NCBI GenBank assembly: GCA_963798455.1
Contig: CAWCTD010000003.1
Coordinates: 186,001 to 250,000 of the forward strand
Reading direction: 5' to 3'
DNA: 64,000 nucleotides
Origin: CAWCTD01 sp963798455
GTDB lineage: Bacteria > Acidobacteriota > Terriglobia > Bryobacterales > Bryobacteraceae
Shown here: piece after piece, positions 56,561 through 64,000 of the stretch
Layout of the letters: each line of letters opens with the position of its first letter
Position numbering within the stretch: position 1 is the stretch's first letter
Made by a program: the position numbers and the translations under genes
The notes under the pieces: model-generated
What the model was told of the DNA's origin: nothing
What the model saw: the letters and a program-made list of their open reading frames with translations, nothing else
Database searches by the model: none

Positions 56561-56654
56561 ATGGCCTGAGGCCGCGCGATAGTGGGGTCAAGGTCTGTCA
56601 GGAAAGATGTGCCGCAAACAGGCCCCGTAATCATGTCAGCGCAGTGCCCTTGTG

Positions 56655-59420
56655 TCAGGACTCCTTCACCACCTTCACGACGCCGCTCAGACCCAGATCC
56701 TCCAGAATCTGGCGGATTTCGTTTTCGGCGGCGGGGGCCGAGGCGGTGTCGAGGGGACAGGATAGGTCGATGCGGACCTCGAGGTCTCTACCGGCATTCA
56801 GCTTCGGGATGACACTTCGACCAAAGCGGTTCCAGGACTCGGGCGGCAGGGAGCCACTGATACGGAGGGTGACCGGTACAGGCGCAAGGGGCGGGGGCGT
56901 CGGGGTCAGAACGAACGGCGGCTCAGGCGCGATTTCCGGGGGGCTGGGCTGGGGCTGCGCCGGCGTGACGGGCTGCCGGAGGGCTTTGACCCGCTCCTTC
57001 CGCAGCAGGTAGACGTCATACTCAAAGGCCACCTCGTCGGGCCGGAGCGGCTCGGCGAACCACAGCCTCTCGTACGTTCCGTCGGGTTTGGCCCCGGAGG
57101 CGAGGCCGAACTCGCCGGCGGTGACGAATTCGACAATCTTGGTTCGCAAAACGGTGTCCGGGTCAAGCAAGCGGCTGAGCGAACCATCCAGGAAGCACTT
57201 CCTCAGGCCGGCCACCGGCCAGGCGCCGGATTCTCTGAGCGCGACGGGCCAGTTCCGGTCGATATAGCCCGCCCCGAAGGACAGGCTGAGGCGGTTGTCG
57301 CTCTTGAGGGCGGCAATCACGCGCTCGGCCAGAGTCTCCCCGCTACTCGCGTGGCCCGCGCCGAGATCGATCGTTCTCAGACCTTCCGGCTCCTGAGTAT
57401 CCGCGATGACCACGAAGCGATAGCTTGCCCAAACCTCCTCGGTTAGGGAAGCTGCGGCGTCCTTCAGTTTCGACGCCACGCTCTGAAGGTCCGTTGTTTG
57501 GACCTCGGGGCCCAGGACGCCGCGACGGATCTCGTCTTCGACCTTCCTCCATGCGAGCAGGTCCTCCGCCCTCTCGTGCAGTTCGCCGCCCGGCTTCTTC
57601 AGGCACCAGACCAGCGCGGCGGGGTAGTTTCGGGCACCCTGGCCGCGGTTGCGCGTCCAGGCGGCGAGCTGCTGCCGCACTGGCCCCGCGCCAGCCCACT
57701 CCAACTCGGGATCGACCAGGGTGAGGCGGAGCCTGGGCGTGTCCTCGACATCGGCGGAATCCTTCGGGAACGCGTCCACGCGCAAACTGGCCTTGTTCTC
57801 GAACTCTGCCCGTACCACCTTCCTCATCAACGGGAGGACTTCCTTTTCCCGGTCGAGCGAGGCTTTGCGGTCGTTCACGACTTTCTTCAATGTGGGTTGG
57901 AAATGGATCTGAAAGCCGTCGGAGGAGATCTTGCGGAGGAAGAAAGCGCGAGACTCAAGGGCCGACGCAGCGCTGTCAATGGTGGTTGTATCCAGTTGCG
58001 GGTTGGTGAGAGCGAAGCGCAACTCGGGCAGATGAGCGATCTTCTGGCTCTGGCCACCCGAGGACTCAAAGAATATGGCCGTGGCCACGCGCCGGTGGAG
58101 ATCCCGGAGGGGTCCTTTCAGGTCGGCGTCGAGGGCGCGGGCGTGCGACATTTCGCCGGCCACGTCCACATCAATGGCGGTTTCCAGCCGGGGTTCCCCC
58201 AATTGGCCCAGCACGGCGCTACGGAAGTCGCGCTCGTGCATCGGAGCGGAGCCCAGCGTCAACAGCGGTTCGGGGAAGTGCTGCTGGTGGTGCACGCGAT
58301 ACGCCCAGGAGATCCACTGCGCGAGCATGGCCAGGGTGCCGCGCGTCTGCTGGTACTGCGGCAGGGCCTGCCATTTTCGCTGGAAGACCGAGAGCGTCGT
58401 GGGGTGGAAGGGGTAGCAGGCCTCGAACCTCTGCTGGAGGAACTCCCGCGCCTTGCTCTCGGTAGAGGCCGTATCCACGGCGGTCCACTCCGGGGGCAGT
58501 TGCGCCCGGCGCTCGTAGCACCAGTCCGCGTAGAGCTTGGCGACCGTGCGGCGTTTCTTTTCCGGCCCGAGGTCCTCGAACAAGCGGCGGCGCACTACTT
58601 CGCTGATCTCGGCCTCATCGTTGGCGATGAGGTCCTTGGCTACGCGGCGGACGACCTTGGTGATCCTGGTCTGCCACTCCTGGTCCCAGTCCGTCATCTC
58701 CACCTGGCTGCGGGGGAGAGAAATAATCGCCGCACCGTGCGTGGTACCGGTCATGGCCACGGTGAGGTTCTGGACGAAGGCATAGAAGCCATCCACCATG
58801 CCGCGGTGGCGGTTGCAGAAGTTGAGCACCTCGTCGCAAAGAATCAGGACGCGGCCTCCGGCGGCCTCGAAGAGCTTCGCCAGGGCATCGGTACCGGGAG
58901 CGGTGGTCTTGGCCGCAGGGCCGAGCGCCTGCGCGCCCTGGGTCCCCGCCAACTGCACAGCGATGTCCAGCCATGGCGTCTCGTGGCCCGGCTGTGGGTC
59001 CCAGGCGTTGCCGACGAACGCGGCGACGCGAGCGCCGGGGCACTCAGACAATCCGGCGTGGTCCAGAAGTTCTTGCACGCCGGGAAAGACAGCGGCCGAC
59101 TTGCCAGAGTTGGCGAGATGATAGAGAGCGGTGAGGGTGTGCGTCTTGCCGCCGCCGAATTGCGTGACCAGGGTGAGCACGGGGGCGGTGTTCTCAGTCT
59201 TGCCAGCCAAACGACGGAGAACCATGCCCGCATGGTCGCGAAGGGCGCGGGTGAAGACGTTGCGAGCGAAGAACTTGTCGGGCTGCCGGTAGTCCTCGGC
59301 GCCCCTGCGGGAGATGACCTGCTCCAGGTGGATGGCAAACTCGTCAGGGTTGAAGGAACGTCCCTCGCGGACCTCCTTGCGGGGGGTGGCCACTCTGTAC
59401 CAGGCGTCTAGTTCAGCCAT
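56655..59420 (-). CDS. DUF499-type ATPase of a defence-like system
   Basis: 921 residues. Walker A is in LVTQFGGGKTHTLTALYHL (residues about 90-110) and Walker B in GRVLILCDEVLNFCNRH. A long helical region follows, and the C-terminus holds a Pro-rich linker (PVTPAQPQPSPPEIAPEPP) before a short alpha/beta domain that ends VVKVVKES. This is the layout of DUF499 ATP-binding proteins, which I recall from phage-defence gene sets together with DUF1156 methylases. It probably couples ATP hydrolysis to sensing or handling DNA. ATG 59420 is chosen because the family start (AELDAWYRVATPRKEVREGR) begins there; the upstream extension is low-complexity. Confidence 0.85.
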   Translation of the reverse strand: MAELDAWYRVATPRKEVREGRSFNPDEFAIHLEQVISRRGAEDYRQPDKFFARNVFTRALRDHAGMVLRRLAGKTENTAPVLTLVTQFGGGKTHTLTALYHLANSGKSAAVFPGVQELLDHAGLSECPGARVAAFVGNAWDPQPGHETPWLDIAVQLAGTQGAQALGPAAKTTAPGTDALAKLFEAAGGRVLILCDEVLNFCNRHRGMVDGFYAFVQNLTVAMTGTTHGAAIISLPRSQVEMTDWDQEWQTRITKVVRRVAKDLIANDEAEISEVVRRRLFEDLGPEKKRRTVAKLYADWCYERRAQLPPEWTAVDTASTESKAREFLQQRFEACYPFHPTTLSVFQRKWQALPQYQQTRGTLAMLAQWISWAYRVHHQQHFPEPLLTLGSAPMHERDFRSAVLGQLGEPRLETAIDVDVAGEMSHARALDADLKGPLRDLHRRVATAIFFESSGGQSQKIAHLPELRFALTNPQLDTTTIDSAASALESRAFFLRKISSDGFQIHFQPTLKKVVNDRKASLDREKEVLPLMRKVVRAEFENKASLRVDAFPKDSADVEDTPRLRLTLVDPELEWAGAGPVRQQLAAWTRNRGQGARNYPAALVWCLKKPGGELHERAEDLLAWRKVEDEIRRGVLGPEVQTTDLQSVASKLKDAAASLTEEVWASYRFVVIADTQEPEGLRTIDLGAGHASSGETLAERVIAALKSDNRLSLSFGAGYIDRNWPVALRESGAWPVAGLRKCFLDGSLSRLLDPDTVLRTKIVEFVTAGEFGLASGAKPDGTYERLWFAEPLRPDEVAFEYDVYLLRKERVKALRQPVTPAQPQPSPPEIAPEPPFVLTPTPPPLAPVPVTLRISGSLPPESWNRFGRSVIPKLNAGRDLEVRIDLSCPLDTASAPAAENEIRQILEDLGLSGVVKVVKES

Positions 59421-59472
59421 TTGCGCGTTTTCTCCAATTGAGCGCGCCCGGCGCGGTGCGTTCTGTCGTTCC

Positions 59473-59694
59473 TCAGGCAGTGACCATGGGGAGGACGTGC
59501 CGCAGTTCCACTTCGGGCGATTCGGGCCGGGTGAACAATCGGCTCGCGCCCAGAACCTCGATTCCGACGAGCTTCTCGCCCGCCGCGAAATCCAGGGCGA
59601 TGTCATCGGTGAGGCGGACGACGCGGCACTGGTGCTCGCCGGCGAGCAATCTGATGTAGAGGGCATCCGCCTCTTTGTCGTAAGTTATCTGCAT
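59473..59694 (-). CDS. DUF2283 small protein
   Basis: 73 residues: MQITYDKEADALYIRLL, then VVRLTDDIALDFAAGEKLVG and IEVLGASR. This is the full DUF2283 fold. The family is often found beside DUF4258 genes, and the pair is commonly suspected to be a toxin-antitoxin-like module. Its start lies 9 bases after the DUF4258 stop, with GAGGTG as ribosome-binding site, so the two are translated together. Here the pair is inserted between a methylase and an ATPase, which is uncommon as far as I know. Confidence 0.85.
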   Translation of the reverse strand: MQITYDKEADALYIRLLAGEHQCRVVRLTDDIALDFAAGEKLVGIEVLGASRLFTRPESPEVELRHVLPMVTA

Positions 59695-59703
59695 CGCGCC
59701 ACC

Positions 59704-59976
59704 TCAAAAGTAGAATATGTAGACGGTCACCACTACTATCCTATCCGGTTCCTCGGCCACGACTAGGACCACCTGCTGGACGGCGTAGTGTTTGCCGTCC
59801 CATTCCCGCTGGAACTCCACGTTCAGCCGGCAAAAGTACAAGCCGCGCTGGGCCGGTTCCCGCTCGCCGGCGCGGATGGCCTGAATGACGTCCTCCTCGC
59901 GGGCGCCCCGGTCCGTCATGCGCTGGCGCGCGTGGCTGGTAAAGACGACAGGCCGTCCCTCGATCTGGTTCATCAT
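59704..59976 (-). CDS. DUF4258 small protein
   Basis: 90 residues: VVFTSHARQRMTDRGAREED, VIQAIRAGE, LYFCRLNVEF, and YAVQQVVLVVAEEPDRIVVV. The H-x-x-x-R-M-x-x-R-G motif is typical of DUF4258, a family related to BrnT/RelE-type folds and paired with DUF2283 or similar small partners. The ATG overlaps the methylase stop (ATGA), so it is translationally coupled to the methylase. Nuclease or toxin activity is plausible but not shown. Confidence 0.85.
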   Translation of the reverse strand: MMNQIEGRPVVFTSHARQRMTDRGAREEDVIQAIRAGEREPAQRGLYFCRLNVEFQREWDGKHYAVQQVVLVVAEEPDRIVVVTVYIFYF

Positions 59977-61155
59977 CCCCTCGGTATCCCTTGCAGCATA
60001 GCCACCAAGCGCCGTTTTTCCTCGCTGTCCTTGGGATAGAGCATGGACAGAGAGTTGGCCAAACGGAGGAAATCCGGGCTGCGATGGATCTCGGCTGTCA
60101 GTAATGCTCGGAGCGCATCCGTTCGCCCGGCGGCGTGGAGGAGCATGGCGGCATGGACGCGGTCGAGCGTGGTGGCCTCGCGGCGTGGCCGGAGAGCGTC
60201 GTCGGCCACGTTCTTCCGACCGCGCGCACGCGCGCGTCCGCGGACCGGGGGGGCGACGCTGGCGTCCTGACCGGTGTCGGGGAGCAGGTCAAGATCGAGT
60301 TGGACGGCGCCTCTCGGAGCCGCTTCGATGCGATCAGCAGCGACGCCAGCGCCGGCTTCGCCGAAGAGCTGTTGGGAACGTTCCCGGAGGGGCAGGAGGC
60401 GGACGACTCCCTTACTGGTCTCGATGATGCGGCCTTCCCACTCCTGGAGGTGGATGCCGAGCGGCTGGGCAAAGCGGCGGACGACATCGAAGATGAGGGT
60501 GAAGCCCGGCTTCTTCTTGTCGGAGGCGGGCGCCTCGTCCTCTTCTCCGTCCTCGGCTTCGTCTTCCAATTCGATGGTTTGCTGGCCGTTGGTTTCCGTG
60601 GTGTCGGTAGCCTGAAGGGTCCAGAGGAAGAGCGCGGTGAGGCGGGCGTCCTCTTCAAGGGCGCCCGCGGCGCCGTTGCGCGCCCGGGCTTCGGCGACGC
60701 CGAGGACTTGCTGGAGGGCGGTGCGGCCGACGACCTCCCAAACGTAGGCGAGGTAGCCGCGGAGGTGCGGTTCTTTGGCCTCGGGGTCGCCGCCGAGAGG
60801 AATCCCGCGGTCTTCGGTATCGACGACTCTGCCGTAGCGGCTGTAGATTTCGAGCGCCGGGCCGATGCAGGCGAAAACGAGGTCAGCGCCGCGGATGCCT
60901 TCTTGCTGGAGGCGATCCATCCAATCCGCGACGCGCACGGGGAGCTCTCGGATGACTTGTCCCCAATCGCCGATGGTGTCCTCGGTGCGGGGGCGGCAGA
61001 CGAGATGGACGCTTGCGGCAAGAGAAGCGTTATTACGAGCATTCAAGCGCGTCTGCATTTCGGTCACGATCGGCCACGAGCCGGTGATCACCCAGCCTCC
61101 ACCAATCATGCCCGAGAGGAGCGCCTCCCATCCCTCCGTTGTCTTGTGTGCAAAG
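59973..61155 (-). pseudogene. DUF1156 DNA methylase, C-terminal half (split by IS3)
   Basis: The half begins at the IS3 junction with AHKTTEGWEALLSGMIGGGW and VITGSWPIVTEM, matching the tail of DUF1156 adenine-specific methylases. It continues through a long helical region (EDTIGDWGQVIRELPVRVAD) and ends SMLYPKDSEEKRRLVAML. If the element and one CAAAG are removed, it joins the N-terminal half as VVF-AHKTTEG. The open frame extends into the insertion sequence, but without a real start. It is translationally coupled to DUF4258 by an ATGA overlap. Confidence 0.85.
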
Positions 61156-61386
61156 TGAAGTGAACCCCTGGCGTGAGACAGCGAGTTAAGGGGGTAGTCG
61201 CCGTTCGATGGAAAAGTATTGCACGGCGGGGTTGATGTTTTCCACTCTGGAAGTACCTGAGCGGAGGATAGGGCACTGCGGGGACGCAACCCGAGCGCCG
61301 ACTCAGCAGCCGGAATGGCAGGGGGCGGCCTTGGCCGCCTCCGAAAGCAGCCATTTTGGCCGGAAGGCGATAAATCCCAGGGGCCT

Positions 61387-61401
61387 GGGGGCGGAGCCCC
61401 C
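61387..61401 (-). terminator. GC hairpin downstream of IS3 OrfB
   Basis: GGGGGC-GGA-GCCCCC forms a perfect 6-bp stem with a 3-base loop, 27 bases past the OrfB stop. There is no U-tract, so it may act as a weak terminator or protect the 3' end. Confidence 0.4.
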
Positions 61402-61428
61402 CGGTGAAGATCCGGTCGCCGAGCAACC

Positions 61429-62283
61429 TCATGGTCGGGCCCCCGCGTTCTGCTCGAACTCGGCCGGTGGCACATAGCCCAGAGCCGAGTGGAGTCTTTG
61501 CTGGTTGTAGACACGCTCGATGAACTCACCGATCGAGGCGTAGGCGTCGGCCAAGTCCCGGTACTCGGTTCGGTAAACCTCCTCGTACTTCAGCGTCTTC
61601 ATGAAGGACTCGCAGGCGGCATTGTCGTACGGATTCCCCTTGCGGCTCATGCTGATCCTGATCTTGTGCTCTTTCAGCAGATCGGTGTAGTCATATGAGG
61701 CATACTGAACGCCACGATCGGAATGATGCACCAGCCCTGGCCCCGGATGGCGCTGGCGCAGCGCCATCCGCAGTGCGGAAAGGGCCAACTGGGCCTCCAA
61801 GGTGCGGCCCAGGGCCCATCCGATCACTCGCCGCGAAAACGCATCCAGCAACACCGCCAAGTACACAAACTCCCTGCGCAGCCGGATATAGGTGATGTAG
61901 GCGACCCAGAGTTGGTTGATCGCATCAGGGAGGATGCCTTGCGCCAGGTTCGGGTAGACCGGCAGAGCATGCCGTGAATCGGTCGTGACCACAAAGGACT
62001 TGTGGCGCAGGCACAGCAGGTTATCCTCACGCATCAGACGCAGCACGTGCTTGTGGTTCGCCTCAAAGCCGCGGCGCTCGAGCTCCGCCGTGATCCTGCG
62101 GTAGCCATAGGCCGGGGACTGGAGGGCGATGTCTTGCATCGCGTCACGCAACTCCATCTCCACCGGGCAGTCCTGCGGTGGCACTCGCCAGCGGTAGTAG
62201 CTGGCCCGGCTCAGTCCGGTCATCTGGCACAGGGCATTCACGGCTTGGCCTTGGGTGCCAGCTTCCCGGATCTCTTCAAACAA
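61429..62283 (-). CDS. IS3 transposase OrfB (integrase core)
   Basis: 284 residues from the first in-frame start. An HTH_21-type region (YGYRRITAELERRGF) and an rve core follow, with Asp in LWVAYITYIRLR (where the usual first Asp of W-x-x-D-I-T reads Ala), Asp in GLVHHSDRGVQYASYDY and Glu in YDNAACESFMKTLK. The DDE first position may thus be changed; I read AYITYI rather than ADITYI, which would make the enzyme inactive unless it is a base error. OrfB is normally made as an OrfAB fusion by -1 frameshifting at A6G; the frame is open back to the A-run near 62340. Confidence 0.85.
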   Translation of the reverse strand: MFEEIREAGTQGQAVNALCQMTGLSRASYYRWRVPPQDCPVEMELRDAMQDIALQSPAYGYRRITAELERRGFEANHKHVLRLMREDNLLCLRHKSFVVTTDSRHALPVYPNLAQGILPDAINQLWVAYITYIRLRREFVYLAVLLDAFSRRVIGWALGRTLEAQLALSALRMALRQRHPGPGLVHHSDRGVQYASYDYTDLLKEHKIRISMSRKGNPYDNAACESFMKTLKYEEVYRTEYRDLADAYASIGEFIERVYNQQRLHSALGYVPPAEFEQNAGARP

Positions 62284-62627
62284 GCAACCTCGCCAGTGAC
62301 GACGGTGGGTGGGTGATGATCCCTGAAATGCCGCAAGGCCTTTTTTAAAAAATCGTTCTCCATCGCCAGTTGGCCAATCTTGCGCTCCAACTCGGCGATC
62401 CGCTGCAACTCCGTCAAGACGGGAGACATTCCACGCCGGCCTACTCCCGGAAAGGCCGATTCACCGCGCGCTCGCCACTCGCCCCGCCACCGTTCCAGCA
62501 GGTGCGGGCTCAGTTCCAACTGGCGGGCGACCTCACCGACCGTCCGCCCAGTGTCGATCTCTCGCATCGCAGCAACCTTCAGGTCGCGGCTGTAAACTCG
62601 TCGGGCCAAATCCATACCTCTCTCCAT
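62238..62627 (-). CDS. IS3 transposase OrfA
   Basis: 129 residues. The HTH (VAAMREIDTGRTVGEVARQL) is followed by a leucine-zipper-like region (ELQRIAELERKIGQLAMEND). The codons for FLKKAL contain a TTTTTTAAAAAAG run near 62340, the expected -1 slippage site that fuses it to OrfB. OrfA binds the terminal repeats. The longest start is given; an internal ATG at 62612 is also possible. Confidence 0.88.
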   Translation of the reverse strand: MERGMDLARRVYSRDLKVAAMREIDTGRTVGEVARQLELSPHLLERWRGEWRARGESAFPGVGRRGMSPVLTELQRIAELERKIGQLAMENDFLKKALRHFRDHHPPTVVTGEVACLKRSGKLAPKAKP

Positions 62628-62681
62628 TCAATGTATTCGGCCCCTTAACTTCGTGTCTCACTTTTGGGGTGCACTCCAAAG

Positions 62682-64000
62682 ACAACGCACGCAACACCGT
62701 CATCCCCCGTAACCCTGGCCCCTTCTTTCATGGCTTCCGCGACCCGCTGCTCAAAGTGCGCGGCCGTCTTGGCTTCGGGAATAGCGCTGTGCGGGCGGTC
62801 AACGACGCACTCTTGGTCCTTTGGCGTCAACGCAGGAGTCCCTTCGAGTGCAGATCGTTGCAGAGAACGCCTTTCCCAGATGTAGAAGAAATCGCTCAGA
62901 TGCGCATAGGGCACTGAATCGTAATAGGGCGGGTCTGTGAACCAGACCGAAGCAGATCTATCCGGAAGCGGATGTGAGCACGCATCCTCTCGCTGGACCG
63001 TCCCCGTGCGCGCGGAGACGACGTATGTTGGAGGAATCGAAGCTGCTGTCCGTTCATAGGCGCTGATGAACGATCCGCTCGCGTCGCCGATCGGACATGC
63101 TTCCGCAAAATCCCAAGCAGCCGGAATATCATGGCGAGCCAACGTGTGTACAGGGCACTCCGCGTCAGGCTTCCACGGAGTGTTCGCGTTGTTTAGATCA
63201 GCGGTCTTGCCCAGGCAGAGAGAGAGGAGTCGATTGACGGCTCCCGTCGTAACAGCAGAGCCACTTATACTTCGCGCGAGCGTTGACAGCGTGACGATCT
63301 GTCTCGCCGTGAACATATCACGGAATCTCTCGACCCCGTAGATTGGAAGGGAGATCCTGCGGAGTTCCGTTCGAGGAATCGGCTCATTTGGAACCGAGCA
63401 GAGGCCATTCGGAAGTGTCTGGTCAGAAGCTGCTTCCAGTTCGACTTGAGCCTTCCGGACAGGTTCGTAGTCTTCATGCCGGGCTAGTCGATAGCGGCGA
63501 CCCTGCTCGCCTGGCTTGAGCGCCACTACGGCAAGGAGGCGCGTCCCGCCGATGCGCCTTCCCTCCACATCGAACATGACATCCGCACCGCCGCGCTGCG
63601 CGGCAAGTAGCGCCCGCACGCGCTGAGGCGGAAGCGCGGTATGGCAGGCGGGACACACTGCCTTGGCGCGGGCAACCGTGCCCGGTGGAACTTCCTGTTC
63701 GAGCTTCGGCTCGAAGACCTCGAACTCGACATTGGGCGTCACGCCGTTGGCCCGCACGACCTGATATCGCAGCGCCCGCTTGCGGTTCGCTTTGTTGCAT
63801 AACCAGAACGACCTTGCCAGCGGTATCTCAGCCCCGCAGTCAGGGGACTCGCATCGCACGGTTCTCGCCCACAGGTAGGCAATCGGCGTTGCTCCGTCGG
63901 GGTCCTCTGGGTAGAAGCGGGCAAGCTCTTTCTCGGCCTCCTGTTTGATTTCGGCGCCCGCGCGCCGCAATTCTTCGGCGAGCTTGGGGCCGTGCCTGGG
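62682..64000 (-). pseudogene. DUF1156 DNA methylase, N-terminal/middle part (runs off the window)
   Basis: The frame is open from the right window edge. It has a Cys-rich zinc-like module (CESPDCGAEI, WLCNKANR, CPACHTALPP), later the methylase motif IV TDPPYYDSVPYAHL, and reaches DGVACVVF, where the IS3 element cuts in. Only about 12 element-encoded residues follow before a stop. DUF1156 proteins are adenine-type DNA methyltransferases associated with restriction or phage-defence sets. The SAM-binding start lies beyond 64000. Loss of the C-terminal third probably inactivates modification here. Confidence 0.85.

Larger units (their letters stand above)
61156..62676 (-). mobile_element. IS3-family element inserted in the DUF1156 gene
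   Basis: 1521 bp. CAAAG occurs at 61151-61155 and 62677-62681, a 5-bp target duplication. The ends are imperfect inverted repeats, TGAAGTGAACCCC on the left and GAGTGCACCCC on the right, each leading to GTGAGACA. Two overlapping genes (OrfA, OrfB) are present, followed by a 270-base non-coding tail with a perfect hairpin. It appears complete. Confidence 0.88.

Noticed and set aside
57498..59411. Long open frame (637 codons) on the plus strand
   Set aside because: It lies antisense to the DUF499 gene, whose Walker motifs and family features are clear; the plus frame has no motif and is a shadow of GC-rich codon use.
60135..61163. 342-codon plus-strand frame
   Set aside because: Antisense to the DUF1156 C-terminal half; Asp/Glu/Gly-rich shadow with no family features.
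1..64000. CRISPR array
   Set aside because: No series of regularly spaced short repeats was found; the repeats present are transposon ends, arms and duplicated genes.

Overview
The window looks like an accessory, repeat-rich stretch of an Acidobacteriota chromosome, most likely from the Bryobacterales/Solibacter group. This is an inference from the gene content: three large Oar-like TonB-dependent receptors with carboxypeptidase-regulatory N-termini, many twin-arginine-type leaders on sugar-acid enzymes, small proteins of a kind I associate with acidobacteria, high G+C, and very many insertion sequences. No rRNA, complete tRNA or CRISPR array was seen.

Region 1 (1-15.6 kb): a PAS protein running off the left edge and two small hypothetical genes are followed by a mobile-element graveyard. 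Two tyrosine recombinases face each other across a 3' fragment of a tRNA-Phe gene (8046-8094). One belongs to a compact minus-strand module: XRE repressor, excisionase-like HTH, integrase. About 1.2 kb of sequence occurs twice as inverted arms (2762-5500 and 11535-12680). The left arm is split by a DDE insertion sequence whose target duplication can be read by comparison with the right arm. From 10.8 to 15.6 kb there is no gene I can defend.

Region 2 (15.6-43.1 kb): a catabolic locus that looks built for sugar acids or related polyols. It holds an enolase-superfamily dehydratase, a FadR-type GntR regulator, a methylmalonate-semialdehyde dehydrogenase, an exported mannonate-dehydratase-like protein, a PIG-L deacetylase, a three-subunit molybdenum hydroxylase, TonB receptors, a Gfo/Idh/MocA oxidoreductase and an MFS transporter of hexuronate/galactonate type. 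A three-layer nest of insertion sequences (IS630 in IS701 in IS1380) lies between the dehydratase and the GntR gene. The interval from the hydroxylase promoter to the receptor leader is present twice. The second copy (35355-37226) is decayed: it has a 2.7-kb internal deletion, a start/stop loss that fuses two genes, a frameshift, and a receptor cut off after its signal peptide.

Region 3 (43.1-53.0 kb): a frameshifted response regulator, an intact IS630 element, then a cluster with a molybdate flavour. It comprises an XRE-HTH fused to a periplasmic-binding-protein-like domain, a TonB receptor with one frameshift, and a MOT1-type transporter with one frameshift. It may serve the molybdenum enzyme of region 2.

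Region 4 (53-64 kb): an IS1380 element and an IS91-type remnant border a minus-strand, defence-like operon: DUF1156 DNA methylase, DUF4258, DUF2283, DUF499 ATPase and a truncated JAB/MPN protein. An IS3 element (1521 bp, 5-bp target duplication) splits the methylase, and the IS91 remnant cuts off the JAB protein. The system is therefore probably inactive here, but its gene order is legible.
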